A stretch of DNA of 59,647 nucleotides from Cyanobacteria bacterium SIG32 (GTDB taxonomy: Bacteria; Cyanobacteriota; Vampirovibrionia; Gastranaerophilales; Gastranaerophilaceae), in the NCBI GenBank assembly GCA_015152455.1, contig SUTY01000002.1, positions 1 to 59,647 on the forward strand, given 5' to 3'. The notes under the pieces were generated by a model. That model made no database searches. It saw only the letters and a list, made by a program, of their open reading frames with translations, and was not told the origin of the DNA. Below are positions 27,707 to 37,079 of the stretch, piece by piece (the first letter of the stretch is position 1; every line of letters starts with the position of its first letter). The translations under genes were made by a program, and so were the position numbers.

Positions 27707-28173
27707 TACGCAACAATTCCTTCATTGTCACCGATTTGTGGAGCATCACCTGCGAATGCTTCATCTAATAAATCAATGATTTGTTGCTTTGTGGTATTAT
27801 CCGGATCTGAAATTTCAACACCTAAATCTTCAGCAATTTTCAAAAGTTCATCTTTTGTATTTTTCATGCTGTATTCAACAGTGTTTTCTTCATCTTCTTG
27901 TTGTGCATCTGTTTCGTTATTTGTTTCAGCTTGTGCAGGAGTATTATCTGCATTTGCTGGTTTTGTATTTTGTTTTGGAGCCAAACTTTCTCTATAACGA
28001 ATTGGAGCATCAGCTTCAGATTTTAAGCCTGTATATTTAATAGCAATACCTTGCTTAATTAATTCTTTTGCTTTTGCATCAGCAACTTCAAAAGGTTCGC
28101 TATTTTTAGATTTTGGTGTTGTGATACCATTTTCTTTGTGTCCATAAACACCTTTTACAATTTGTATCTTCAT
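27706..28173 (-). CDS. head accessory protein with HeH/LEM-like C-terminus
   Basis: 155 residues in the place of lambda FI. N-terminus MKIQIVKGVYGHKENGI is a phage head-region motif; residues ~60-110 are an acidic, low-complexity linker; the end KDELLKIAEDLGVEISDPDN and KQQIIDLLDEA forms a HeH/SAP-like helix-extended-helix. Probably a packaging or connector helper. Confidence 0.5.
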   Translation of the reverse strand: MKIQIVKGVYGHKENGITTPKSKNSEPFEVADAKAKELIKQGIAIKYTGLKSEADAPIRYRESLAPKQNTKPANADNTPAQAETNNETDAQQEDEENTVEYSMKNTKDELLKIAEDLGVEISDPDNTTKQQIIDLLDEAFAGDAPQIGDNEGIVA

Positions 28174-28193
28174 AATTTCTCCTTTATTCCATT

Positions 28194-29249
28194 TTACTTA
28201 ACAACTTTAGATGTGATCCAAGCATGATGTCTATTAGGCATTAGTAATGGTGCTGATGCCAAACGTAATTCTTTTGATTGACTTTTTTTGTCTGTAAGAA
28301 TTAACGGAACTCTTTTTTCAGCATATGTATGCCACTCGTCATCACTTTCGATCTGCGAAACTGCACCATATGAAGTTTTTCCACAAGCTGGAGCAAGAAG
28401 AGTTACTTGACCTTTTGGCAAATAAGGAACACTTTGACCTTGTTCATTTTCATATTCTTCTGCATACTGAAGAACATCAATAACGAAACCTTGACAATTT
28501 AAAGTCGCTAATTTTGCTACTCCATATTCTTGTAATACAGGATCAATAGAACCAATATTGTAATTACGATTATCTAAAAGTTCCTTGATTTTTGTATTAT
28601 TTAAAATTGCGTTACCTGCTACTGCATCAACAAGTAATTCTTTTGAAGAAACTCCTGAAGCTGCTTGGAAACGACACATAGCTGCAATGTCACCAAGAAT
28701 ATCAGCATTCGGATCACTCCAATCAGTATCAACTGTATAAATCCAATCGTTTGAATCGCCTTCATAGAAATAAATTTCTTTTTCTTCATTAATATCAGGG
28801 TTTTCAGTTTTTGCTTCCATAATAATTGATGCATTTACCAATAGTTGAGCTGCCATCCAATTTTCTGTTCTTGCGATAGCTTCATCTAACTCGTTTTCAT
28901 CATCTAACATAATTTCAGATGCACGATCTTCTGGTGTCATTTGAGAATATAAAGCTTCTCCCATTCTTTTCTTTTTCAAATCGTCAATTGTAAGCGGTCT
29001 TTTTGGTGCGATATATGCAGGTGCAAAAGTTTTTGCAGTGTAACCATCACGTTTCATTGTTACACCACCAACCCTTGGCGCTACAAATGGAGCAAGCTTT
29101 TTATTTCCTTTTTTGTATTCAACAAGAACTTCGTCTGTTGCAAAATTTTCGCCATCTGGGAAATATCTATCTTTTAAAAATGTTGAGAATGGTTTTTCCT
29201 CTTTTATTGCTGCAATAAAAGATGGTACATGGTTATAATCAAATGCCAT
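28194..29249 (-). CDS. major capsid protein, lambda gpE-like
   Basis: 351 residues against 341 in lambda gpE. FLKDRYFPDGENFATDEVLV and VAPRVGGVTMKRDGYTAKTF, RPLTIDDLKKKRMGEALYSQ are hallmark stretches of the capsid protein E family. It follows the decoration protein by 32 bp, as in lambda. Confidence 0.92.
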   Translation of the reverse strand: MAFDYNHVPSFIAAIKEEKPFSTFLKDRYFPDGENFATDEVLVEYKKGNKKLAPFVAPRVGGVTMKRDGYTAKTFAPAYIAPKRPLTIDDLKKKRMGEALYSQMTPEDRASEIMLDDENELDEAIARTENWMAAQLLVNASIIMEAKTENPDINEEKEIYFYEGDSNDWIYTVDTDWSDPNADILGDIAAMCRFQAASGVSSKELLVDAVAGNAILNNTKIKELLDNRNYNIGSIDPVLQEYGVAKLATLNCQGFVIDVLQYAEEYENEQGQSVPYLPKGQVTLLAPACGKTSYGAVSQIESDDEWHTYAEKRVPLILTDKKSQSKELRLASAPLLMPNRHHAWITSKVVK

Positions 29250-29281
29250 TTTATAATTCCTCCTATTTACTTATTTAATGA

Positions 29282-29647
29282 TTAACCTAATGTATTGCCT
29301 AACAAGATATTTTTTGTTCTTAAAGCATCTTTGTCAGCTTCTGTGATTGTGTATTCGTCAGCAACAATTAACGCATTAATATTGAAGTTTCCTTGAATAT
29401 ATGCTGTAGTTTCAACATCTGCATCTGTTGCATCAATATCATCAGTAAGAACACAATCAGCAGTTCCTTCAGCAGAACCTAAAACAATCATTTTATTGTC
29501 TGCTGTTTTTGCTAATAACGTACCCCTTTTAAGTTCGCCTTGACCAGATGCAACAATTACACCATTTGCAATTGCAGGAACATTGTTTGAATAAAAAAGG
29601 TTATCGTATTCTACTGTACCAACAACTTCATTTAAAACTTTGCTCAT
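29282..29647 (-). CDS. head decoration protein D
   Basis: 121 residues, gpD family (lambda gpD 110). Seen: ASGQGELKRGTLLAKTADNK, ATDADVETTAYIQGNFNINA. Trimers stabilise the expanded capsid. Lies between protease and capsid. Confidence 0.8.
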   Translation of the reverse strand: MSKVLNEVVGTVEYDNLFYSNNVPAIANGVIVASGQGELKRGTLLAKTADNKMIVLGSAEGTADCVLTDDIDATDADVETTAYIQGNFNINALIVADEYTITEADKDALRTKNILLGNTLG

Positions 29648-29656
29648 GTTTTCCTC

Positions 29657-30940
29657 CTATTTTCTATTTTTCTTTCTTTCTTGTCTTTGCTGTGCAAATT
29701 GTTTTGCTTCATTAATCTTTTTTTGATCTTCAGTTAAATTGTCAGTTGGAGCTGATGCACCTTGAACTTCTGAAGAATTAGATAATTTAGCATCTTGTTC
29801 CAATAAATTTAATGCAACACTATTTTGTGCATTACTTTTTGCTAATACAAATAAAGCTAAGTCACTTGCATTACATGGTTTTTCTCCATACTTTGCAGCA
29901 TTCTTTAATTCTTGACTTACATTAGCTGGGAGAGCATCAATTTCTTTACAACGATTTCTTTCAGCCAATACTGCTGCATTGATTTTTTCATCCACATTTG
30001 TTTCGGATTCTGGAGCCTGTCCAGCTTGTGCATCTGTATTTGCAGGTGCATCGTTACCTGTTGGTGTAGTTGTTGCTTCAGCACTAGTCACATCAGTGTC
30101 AACGGTTGTAGAATTTGTTAACATTGAAAATGCTGCCTGAATTCCGGATCCCAATTTGTCCAAGAAATTTTTAAGATCTTGTTGTTGTTCCATTTTGTTT
30201 TTTCCTCCTGTGTTTGTAGCTGTCTTATTTTGAATAAGGTCATTAGGGATATTGTGGCCTTCAAAATTTAACTTAATACCATTTGACAGAAGAACACTTT
30301 TGTTAACCATATTGATTTGCACAGGCTCTCCCTCTATAAGCTCATCTGCAAAACCTTTTTCAACAGCATCTCTTCCTGTCATCCAAGTTTCTTTTGTCAT
30401 CATTGAACGAAGTTTATCGACTTCCATTCCTGTTTTTTGTGCATAGATTTCTGCAATTGCCGTTTCGCTGGTATCAAAAGATCTGACTTGTTTTTTTAAA
30501 TCATCTAATCCCCAGAACCCTCTTAGCTCTGCCGCAACTCCATGTATCATTACCATTGATCCAACATGGACACGGACTTTATTTCCGGCACACATTATAA
30601 TACTCCCCGCACTAGCAGCTATGCCCTCAACTTCTACTGTAATATTTTTATTTAAACTCTTAAGTGCATTGTGAATTGCAATTCCGGTGTATAAATCTCC
30701 ACCACAAGAATTTAATTTAATATTTACATTTTGTGCATTTTTAATAACTTTTAAATCTTCAAGGAAGCCTTCTGGTGTAATATACTCCCCTGGTTCAGCT
30801 TCTCCTGTCCACCAATCAACAGGTTGCTTATCGCAAATTTCTCCATACATGGTTATTTCGGCATTTACTCCATCGAAATTTGCAAGATTCCAAAATTTGT
30901 TTATTTTTTTACTTGGTGTTTGACTCAGTGCTTGTGCCAT
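29657..30940 (-). CDS. head maturation protease (ClpP-like) with scaffold region
   Basis: 427 residues. Serine-protease core: LNSCGGDLYTGIAIHNALKS, catalytic Ser110 in GIAASAGSIIM, His133 in MVMIHGV and a downstream Asp in GRDAVEKGFADELI. After about residue 235 a Gln/Asn/Ala-rich scaffold-like part follows; an internal MEQQQDLKNFLDKLGSG start could give a separate scaffold (as lambda C/Nu3), preceded by an AGGAGG site. It overlaps the portal gene by 32 bp. Confidence 0.88.
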   Translation of the reverse strand: MAQALSQTPSKKINKFWNLANFDGVNAEITMYGEICDKQPVDWWTGEAEPGEYITPEGFLEDLKVIKNAQNVNIKLNSCGGDLYTGIAIHNALKSLNKNITVEVEGIAASAGSIIMCAGNKVRVHVGSMVMIHGVAAELRGFWGLDDLKKQVRSFDTSETAIAEIYAQKTGMEVDKLRSMMTKETWMTGRDAVEKGFADELIEGEPVQINMVNKSVLLSNGIKLNFEGHNIPNDLIQNKTATNTGGKNKMEQQQDLKNFLDKLGSGIQAAFSMLTNSTTVDTDVTSAEATTTPTGNDAPANTDAQAGQAPESETNVDEKINAAVLAERNRCKEIDALPANVSQELKNAAKYGEKPCNASDLALFVLAKSNAQNSVALNLLEQDAKLSNSSEVQGASAPTDNLTEDQKKINEAKQFAQQRQERKKNRK

Positions 30941-32492
30941 TACTATCCTCCGATTTTATTCCTTCTTTTATTGCTTCATTTATAAGTTCTTGTACAGTTG
31001 ATGATTCAACTTTTACTTCTGCAAGTTTTTGATTCTCAACAGAAAGCCTACTCATATTTGCATCCCAATCTGATCCATTTAAACGAGTTGCCGAATCTGA
31101 ATATGTGCTTAAGCCATTTTCACAAGCCATAATTTCAGCAGCAATTTCTTTAGTTGGATCTAACATACCCTGTGATGGACCAATCCATATACAATTCAAA
31201 TAAGCAGCTCTTATCAATGGATCATCAAAAAAACCTGGAGCAATTAATCTGCCACGTGCAACAGCCTCATACATCCATAATTCATAAATTGGATCACAGA
31301 AATCTGAAACAAACCATTTTCTTCTCATTCTGAAAGTTTTCCAGGCTTCAAGAAGAGCAGCTCTTGATGCTGAATAACTTGCATTAAAAGATTTTTCCAA
31401 TAAATCTGAAGGAATTTCGAGTGCTGCACCAATGTGTGTAGCAACAGCTTTCACAAAAGTTGTAAAACCTCCGGTAGGTCTTTTTGGATCTCCAAAAGTA
31501 ACACCTTCTCCTGGTTTCAGTTTTATTGTAGTGGCTGGTCCCATTTCATATTCGACATCATCTTCAGAAATAGACATTTCATCATTCGGTATAGCTTCGC
31601 CTATTGGAATGTCTGTTGCATCACTTTCTGTTGTTATAAATGCCGTATAAAAACTTTCTATAATTGCAGCCATTATTTCGGCTTCAGTATATCGTCTGAT
31701 ATTATTGACAGCCTCTACTACTGGTGCTAAAAATGGAACTCCTCTATATTGATCTGGTCGTTCAGAATTCATAACATGAAGAACGTTCGGCAAACCTGTT
31801 TCTTTTCCGTATGCAGGCACCCTTGTCCATTTTGCAGTTCCAGCATTTAAATCTCCTGGATATGTTGATCTTATATGGTATGCTTCAATCAGTCCGTTTT
31901 CAAGAACTTCAACACCATCATACACTCTGTTTCCATTGAAACGGCCGTCAGTCCTACCTCCGGTTCCACTTTTTCCAGGGGTACAAACTCTGTCTGCTTC
32001 AATAACATGTATCCTTAAGCTATATGGCATCATTTTAGTTGGTTCATATCTTTTGACTAAACCAAAACAATCCCCAGAAGCTAACTTACTTGTAAAAACT
32101 AACTGTTGCATTGAATAAAAATCATTTACTCCTATTGCATCACAAGTTCTTTTTTTATTGGCCCACAGAGAAAACTCTCTTTCGGCATTTTTTTGCCAAG
32201 CTTTAGCTTCTTCAAGGCTCATGCCTAAATATTCATGATCTATTCTGCTTTTAGGATATAATCCTATTCCCACGACATTAGTTCTATTTGTATTAATTGC
32301 AGATAAAGCAATCCCTCCGGATGCCATTAATATTCTAGATCGTTGTCGTAAGGTATAGTTATTATAATTAATATCCTCATTTGGGGAACCACTTTGTGCA
32401 ATAAAGCCTTTTAATGCTCTTTTCGTTGTACTGGCACCTGTTTGAGAATATCCTTTATTTATTATTTTTGTTAATGTTTTATTTTTTTTCAT
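30909..32492 (-). CDS. portal protein, lambda gpB-like
   Basis: 527 residues (lambda 533). Family stretches: RSRILMASGGIALSAINTNR, VNNIRRYTEAEIMAAIIESF, ASYSASRAALLEAWKTFRMR. The dodecamer is the DNA gate and head-tail vertex. Good site GGAG before the ATG. Confidence 0.9.
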   Translation of the reverse strand: MKKNKTLTKIINKGYSQTGASTTKRALKGFIAQSGSPNEDINYNNYTLRQRSRILMASGGIALSAINTNRTNVVGIGLYPKSRIDHEYLGMSLEEAKAWQKNAEREFSLWANKKRTCDAIGVNDFYSMQQLVFTSKLASGDCFGLVKRYEPTKMMPYSLRIHVIEADRVCTPGKSGTGGRTDGRFNGNRVYDGVEVLENGLIEAYHIRSTYPGDLNAGTAKWTRVPAYGKETGLPNVLHVMNSERPDQYRGVPFLAPVVEAVNNIRRYTEAEIMAAIIESFYTAFITTESDATDIPIGEAIPNDEMSISEDDVEYEMGPATTIKLKPGEGVTFGDPKRPTGGFTTFVKAVATHIGAALEIPSDLLEKSFNASYSASRAALLEAWKTFRMRRKWFVSDFCDPIYELWMYEAVARGRLIAPGFFDDPLIRAAYLNCIWIGPSQGMLDPTKEIAAEIMACENGLSTYSDSATRLNGSDWDANMSRLSVENQKLAEVKVESSTVQELINEAIKEGIKSEDSNGTSTESNTK

Positions 32493-32504
32493 ATGATTCT
32501 CCGG

Positions 32505-32771
32505 TTAAATATCTCTAGGGATAATTCCCCATGCTGTACGAGGTCGTTTACCTTTTAAAGAATTTTCAAGATCTTCTATTTCACTTTCTAATTCTTTAAT
32601 TGCTGTACGAATTGTATTAAGGTCAGTATTGTATCTTGCGACATTTCGTGAGCCAATACCATATGACTGCACTCCTTGAGGAGATAACATTACAAGTTCA
32701 CGTTCTTGATAAGCCGCTAGTCTTACTTTTTTGGCTTCTATTTTTTTTATAATTGATTCTTTGTTTATCAT
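32505..32771 (-). CDS. head-tail joining protein, gpW-like
   Basis: 88 residues from the ATG at 32771, which overlaps the terminase stop (TAATG) and has GGAG nine bases before. Helical with YNTDLNTIRTAIKELESEIE; position between terminase and portal equals lambda W. Confidence 0.65.
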   Translation of the reverse strand: MINKESIIKKIEAKKVRLAAYQERELVMLSPQGVQSYGIGSRNVARYNTDLNTIRTAIKELESEIEDLENSLKGKRPRTAWGIIPRDI

Positions 32772-34687
32772 TACCAATCTCCGCCATCTAATAATCTACT
32801 TTTAGTAACACGTCTTGTGGCTTTTTTATGAACAACCTTTGGCTTTTTATTTATTGGTTCGAGCAAATATTCTCTCATTGCTTCTAAATCTGGATCCCAG
32901 ATTCTAAAAGCAGCAAGAGCATAATTTCGACAGTCTAATGCTTCATTAGATCTATGCCCTGGCAATTTTTCCCAAGCCCAGCGTTTTCCACTTTTTGTTT
33001 TAATCAATGAAAGCTTTTCTGAAAGCAATCCATTGAAATAATTAAGGTCATAGTTTCGTTCTTCATTTGAAGGGAAGTGGCAAAATTTCGCACCAGGTTC
33101 TTGGACACGAAGATTATCCATAATAATTGTTTTGCCAGCATCAACCCCAATAGAATAAAGCCAAACAAATTTCTTTTTATTTCCTTTAATAAAAACTTTG
33201 TTCGGTTTTCCTACGAACGGAATATTTTCTCCACCTTTACCTTTTATTGGAAATACTCGCTGATTTTGTCTTAATCTGCATTGTTCATAAACTTCATGCG
33301 TGAAGTGACCACCAGAGTCAACACAAGTTATTGTAACTTTTAAGCCTTTGCCGTTTTTGCGATAATAAACATGGTTAATTGCATCGTCTAACCTTTTCCA
33401 TACTTCTGGTGTATCAGGTCGACCCATTATATAACCTTTTTTAATACCCCAAGTTTCGCCATATAAACCAAAGCCTACAATTTCATATTCTAGACGATCG
33501 TCTTGTGTATCGACTCCACAAGTTAAGGCAAGAACACCATCTGGCAAAAATTCAGAATCGTACTCTTCTCTGCGTTTAAGCATTTCATCTTCATCAGCCA
33601 TATCTCCTCTGTCCTCCCACAATTCTCCAAAAAGAGTGTTATAAACAACTTTTAATTTTGCAGGATCTTTTCTTGAAGATAAAAATCTCTCGATTATTTT
33701 TCTCCAAGTAAGCCAAGGACTTGAAAATGCATTCAACCAAAAAGAACGATGACCTTTTTCGTATGCATCAGGATTTTCTGCAATCCATTTAGCTGGTTGT
33801 TTTCTCATTTCATCTTCAGAGGACATCACACCACAATGAGGGCAAGCAAAAGCAATAAAATGAATATTATAAATTTCTTTTTTATTTACTATCTTGCTTG
33901 TGAAATCAAATTTAATATGATTAAAAGTGATATTCACATATTCTCCACAATGTGGACATTGATGATACCAACGTTCCTGTGTTCCTTCCATAAAAGAAGC
34001 CTCAATTGCACTTTCTCCTTTTATAGTAGGTGTAGATACTTCAACTGCTTTATGATTATAAAAGGTTATTTGTCTTGATAGCAAAAGTTCCCAAGGATCA
34101 CCTTCATCACCAGCAGATTTGGGCCAACGATCTCTTTCATCGCCCAACGCAATTCTTGCTGGAGTTGAACACAAATCAGAAGCAGTTTCAGAACCACAAA
34201 TTGTTAATATTCCACCAGGATATGTTTTTTGCAATATTGTATTACTACCCTCTTTTGCTTTTGTGTTATGAACCTTTTTATTTAACTTTTTGCAATCACG
34301 CAACATAGGTTTAATACGTTCCCTTGAAAATTTTTTAGCAACTCCAAGGTTTGGGTGAACATACATAATTGTTCCTGGTATCTGGTCCATAACATAACCC
34401 ATAATATTGAGTTCTAATTCGGTTTTTCCGACCTGCGAACCAGCAACCATAGTTATTCTATGAACTTTAGGATCATTAAATGCTCTCATCGGTTCTCTTA
34501 AATAAGGTGTGCGTTCGGTGCGCCATGGTCCAGCTTCTGCCGATGTTTCTGGACTCAAAACCCTATATTCATCTGCCCATTGATCAACTAACAAATTTTC
34601 TGGTGGCTTAAAATAAGCTAGCGCAGGTTTAATTGTTTTGTTTAAATCTTTTGCTATTTGGGCAGGTGTTTTACAGAAATCTGTCAT
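32771..34687 (-). CDS. terminase large subunit, lambda gpA-like
   Basis: 638 residues (lambda 641). Walker A GSQVGKTE at 83-90, Walker B IALGDERDRW at 179-188, two CPHCG zinc pairs near 240-290 and the nuclease start LALTCGVDTQDDRLEYEIVG. It packages DNA and cuts cohesive ends in GpA-type phages. Confidence 0.93.
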   Translation of the reverse strand: MTDFCKTPAQIAKDLNKTIKPALAYFKPPENLLVDQWADEYRVLSPETSAEAGPWRTERTPYLREPMRAFNDPKVHRITMVAGSQVGKTELELNIMGYVMDQIPGTIMYVHPNLGVAKKFSRERIKPMLRDCKKLNKKVHNTKAKEGSNTILQKTYPGGILTICGSETASDLCSTPARIALGDERDRWPKSAGDEGDPWELLLSRQITFYNHKAVEVSTPTIKGESAIEASFMEGTQERWYHQCPHCGEYVNITFNHIKFDFTSKIVNKKEIYNIHFIAFACPHCGVMSSEDEMRKQPAKWIAENPDAYEKGHRSFWLNAFSSPWLTWRKIIERFLSSRKDPAKLKVVYNTLFGELWEDRGDMADEDEMLKRREEYDSEFLPDGVLALTCGVDTQDDRLEYEIVGFGLYGETWGIKKGYIMGRPDTPEVWKRLDDAINHVYYRKNGKGLKVTITCVDSGGHFTHEVYEQCRLRQNQRVFPIKGKGGENIPFVGKPNKVFIKGNKKKFVWLYSIGVDAGKTIIMDNLRVQEPGAKFCHFPSNEERNYDLNYFNGLLSEKLSLIKTKSGKRWAWEKLPGHRSNEALDCRNYALAAFRIWDPDLEAMREYLLEPINKKPKVVHKKATRRVTKSRLLDGGDW

Positions 34688-35242
34688 CTAATCAGAATCA
34701 ATGTCGTCACTTGCTAATCCTCCACGTTCTTGAACTTTTTCTTTGAAATAGTCTGGATCGTATTCATATTCTGCTAGTTGATCTAGTATTTCAAAGCAAG
34801 CTTTTTCAATAGCATCAGAAACTTCGGCAGCAGTTTTCAGATTAACGACATCCATTGCTAGACGACCTGGTAAACCAGCAATCATCCCTTTAATTGTTGC
34901 AGCTAAATCTTCAATTAGTGCTTGCACATCTTCAGATCTGTGCATTTTTCCTTTTAATTCACTTAATTCTATTTCTGCAACAGTAGCTTTTGCTTCTTTT
35001 AATCGAATTTCAGCATCTAACTTTTTTGTTTCATGCTCTTCTGTATTCTTATTTTTCTTATTAAGAGCATCTTGTAAAAAAGTTATATATTTCTTTATTG
35101 CAATCGGAGGATCAAAATAATAAGTTCCCTTTTCTTTAACACTAGGAATTATATTATCCTGTGCTAACTGCTGTACTCTTCTTGCACTTATTCCGAAGTA
35201 ATTAGCTAAAAATTCTGTTGTTTTTAGTTTACTTACATCCAT
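34688..35242 (-). CDS. terminase small subunit, Nu1-like
   Basis: 184 residues from the ATG at 35242, preceded by AAGGAAAA; a frame open to 35287 has no site. N-terminal helix-turn-helix KTTEFLANYFGISARRVQQL as in gpNu1, then a coiled coil. Binds the packaging site and recruits the large subunit. Ends one base before the large subunit. Confidence 0.85.
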   Translation of the reverse strand: MDVSKLKTTEFLANYFGISARRVQQLAQDNIIPSVKEKGTYYFDPPIAIKKYITFLQDALNKKNKNTEEHETKKLDAEIRLKEAKATVAEIELSELKGKMHRSEDVQALIEDLAATIKGMIAGLPGRLAMDVVNLKTAAEVSDAIEKACFEILDQLAEYEYDPDYFKEKVQERGGLASDDIDSD

Positions 35243-35487
35243 AATTTTCCTTACATTTTTTTCTGCTAACGAAACGAAACGACTCAAAAAATTTTTTCAA
35301 AAAATAGATATCTTTTGGGCTCGCCAGCACCACAGAGTATTTTTTTCTCTGACAGTACCTACTCGCTATTTTTTCTTCACGATAACGAACCAGAAAGGCT
35401 TGTATTGAGTTTTTTGACCTCTTTGTACTTTGCAATACATCAAAGAAATTTTACAAGCCTTAATGAGCCGTCTAGCTATCAATAATT
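35243..35487. other. intergenic region before terminase, candidate cos site
   Basis: 245 bp without a convincing gene (one 68-codon leftward frame lacks a site and family). It holds a perfect 10-bp inverted repeat AAGGCTTGTA (35395-35404) / TACAAGCCTT (35452-35461) with a nested CTTTG/CAAAG. In lambda-type phages cos lies beside the small terminase gene, so this is the natural place for it; the cut site cannot be read. Confidence 0.35.
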
Positions 35488-36876
35488 TTACTCATCAATA
35501 GCTTTTAGAGGAGACTTGATTTCGTTACCCTCTCTAAAACATTTAATTAATGTGTTATCAAATACAGTCATGTATCTTCTGACTATTGCATCACAATATT
35601 CAGGACTTAATTCAATAACTCTCGCTCTTCTTCCTAGCTTCTCGCAAGATATGATTGTTGTGCCAGATCCTCCAAATGAGTCGAGGACTATCTGGCCAGG
35701 TCTTGAAGAATTTTCTATTCCATCAATAAACAAATCAACAGGCTTCATAGTAGGGTGAAGCGTACTCTTTGTAGGTCTATTGAAGTTTAATATTGTTGAT
35801 GTTGCACCAGCAATTCTTTTGATAAGTTCTATTAATTCTTCTTTCTTAAGCTTATCGTATTCAATAGATTTTAATTCGTTAACTGTTGGAATGTTTCTCT
35901 TCTCTGTAAAATAATGCGCTGCACCTTCTTTCCAACCATACAAACAAGATTCGTGTTTCCATTGGTAGTCTTGCCTACCCATAACAAATGAATTCTTTAC
36001 CCAGATTAGATTTTGCTTTATCAATATCCCAGCGAATTCTAACGCACGTTGAAAGTTTATTCTTTCACTATCTGCGTGCCAACAATACAATGCGCCACCA
36101 GGTTTTAAAAATTCACTCATTGGCTTAAAGCAATCAAGAAGAAATTTATAAAATTCACTATCACTTAAATTGTCATTAGCGATTTTTAATCCTGTTCCAC
36201 CTTCGTAATCAACATTGTATGGTGGATCAGTAATAACCATATCAGCTATTTCATCTTCCATCAATTTTTTATAAACATCTATGTCACGGCTATCTCCACA
36301 GACTAATCTGTGCCTACCTAATAACCATAAATCTCCAGCTTTAGTGAATGCCTTACCTTTTTCTGCCGGTAGAACTATAGTGTCTAAATCTGCAACTTCT
36401 TGTGTTTCTTCAATAACACTTATTAATTCGTTGTATTCATCTTGAGTATAGCCGGTCAATTCTCCATAATCCTCAAAATTAAAACTATCAAACATTTGCG
36501 CTAATAATTTTGAATCAATTTCCGATAATTCTGCAATCCTGTTATCAGCCAATAGAGCTGCATTTTCTTCATCATCACTTGAAAAATTTTGATATTCGAC
36601 TGGAACAGATTCAAACCCTGCCAATATTGCTGCTTTTAATCTCCCATGTCCTTTAACAATATAACCGGAACGTCTTGAAACAGTTATTGGCGCCCTCCAT
36701 CCTGTTTTAGAAATAATATCGGCTAATAATCTAATTTGTTCTTCTGGGTGGGTATTTGGGTTTTTAGGGTTTTCTTTTAGATTTGCAGTTTCAACAATTT
36801 CGTCAAATGCACAAAATACATTTACTTGATTGATTTTTGCTCTTTCGCATACTTCATTTGCTTGTTTTTTAGACAT
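35488..36876 (-). CDS. ParB-nuclease-like domain fused to DNA methyltransferase
   Basis: 462 residues. Residues 15-155: ParB/sulfiredoxin-like domain (PNTHPEEQIRLLADIISKTG, IVKGHGRLKAAILAG with GHGR at 76-79). Residues 180-450: amino-methyltransferase of the beta class with ITDPPYNVDYEG (DPPY 217-220) and a late VLDSFGGSGTTI cofactor motif, so N6-adenine or N4-cytosine methylation. Phages use such proteins for host-range protection. The leader carries repeat element A with an anti-start arm. A paralogous ParB domain lies at 51902-52501. Confidence 0.85.
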   Translation of the reverse strand: MSKKQANEVCERAKINQVNVFCAFDEIVETANLKENPKNPNTHPEEQIRLLADIISKTGWRAPITVSRRSGYIVKGHGRLKAAILAGFESVPVEYQNFSSDDEENAALLADNRIAELSEIDSKLLAQMFDSFNFEDYGELTGYTQDEYNELISVIEETQEVADLDTIVLPAEKGKAFTKAGDLWLLGRHRLVCGDSRDIDVYKKLMEDEIADMVITDPPYNVDYEGGTGLKIANDNLSDSEFYKFLLDCFKPMSEFLKPGGALYCWHADSERINFQRALEFAGILIKQNLIWVKNSFVMGRQDYQWKHESCLYGWKEGAAHYFTEKRNIPTVNELKSIEYDKLKKEELIELIKRIAGATSTILNFNRPTKSTLHPTMKPVDLFIDGIENSSRPGQIVLDSFGGSGTTIISCEKLGRRARVIELSPEYCDAIVRRYMTVFDNTLIKCFREGNEIKSPLKAIDE

Positions 36877-37021
36877 AGTACTACTTCCTTTTCCTCAGTG
36901 CTGTGATACACTGGTTAAGGCGGTGCTTTTAAATGTCTAAAAGTAACATCTTCGCATGGTCGCCAAACTAATGCGAAGGTGTAAGCAATTCACATGTTGC
37001 TTTCGCCACTATCTACTCAAA
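36867..37021 (-). ncRNA. leader RNA element, copy A
   Basis: Lies between the C5-methyltransferase terminator and the ParB-methyltransferase start. Two hairpins: AAGCAA/TTGCTT (36983-36988 with 36997-37002) and CTTCGCAT/ATGCGAAG (36950-36957 with 36971-36978). A further arm, TTTTAGACAT on the mRNA (36942-36933), is perfectly complementary to ATGTCTAAAA at the start codon (36876-36867), enclosing the ribosome binding site. Nearly identical to copy B over about 130 bp. A short CAGTG/CACTG hairpin sits in the enclosed loop. Confidence 0.65.
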
Positions 37022-37036
37022 TAACTTTGTTATGAA

Positions 37037-37075
37037 ATAAAACCGTGACATAATGTCACGGCTTTATTTTTTTGT
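37037..37075. terminator. terminator after the C5-methyltransferase gene
   Basis: CCGTGAC (37043-37049) pairs with GTCACGG (37055-37061); T-rich tracts follow on both strands. It would stop leftward transcripts right before element A unless antiterminated. Confidence 0.7.
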
Positions 37076-37079
37076 TTAC

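Noticed and set aside
35229-35435. 68-codon leftward frame before the small terminase gene
   Set aside because: No ribosome binding site at its start, overlaps the inverted repeat, and ends inside the terminase N-terminus.
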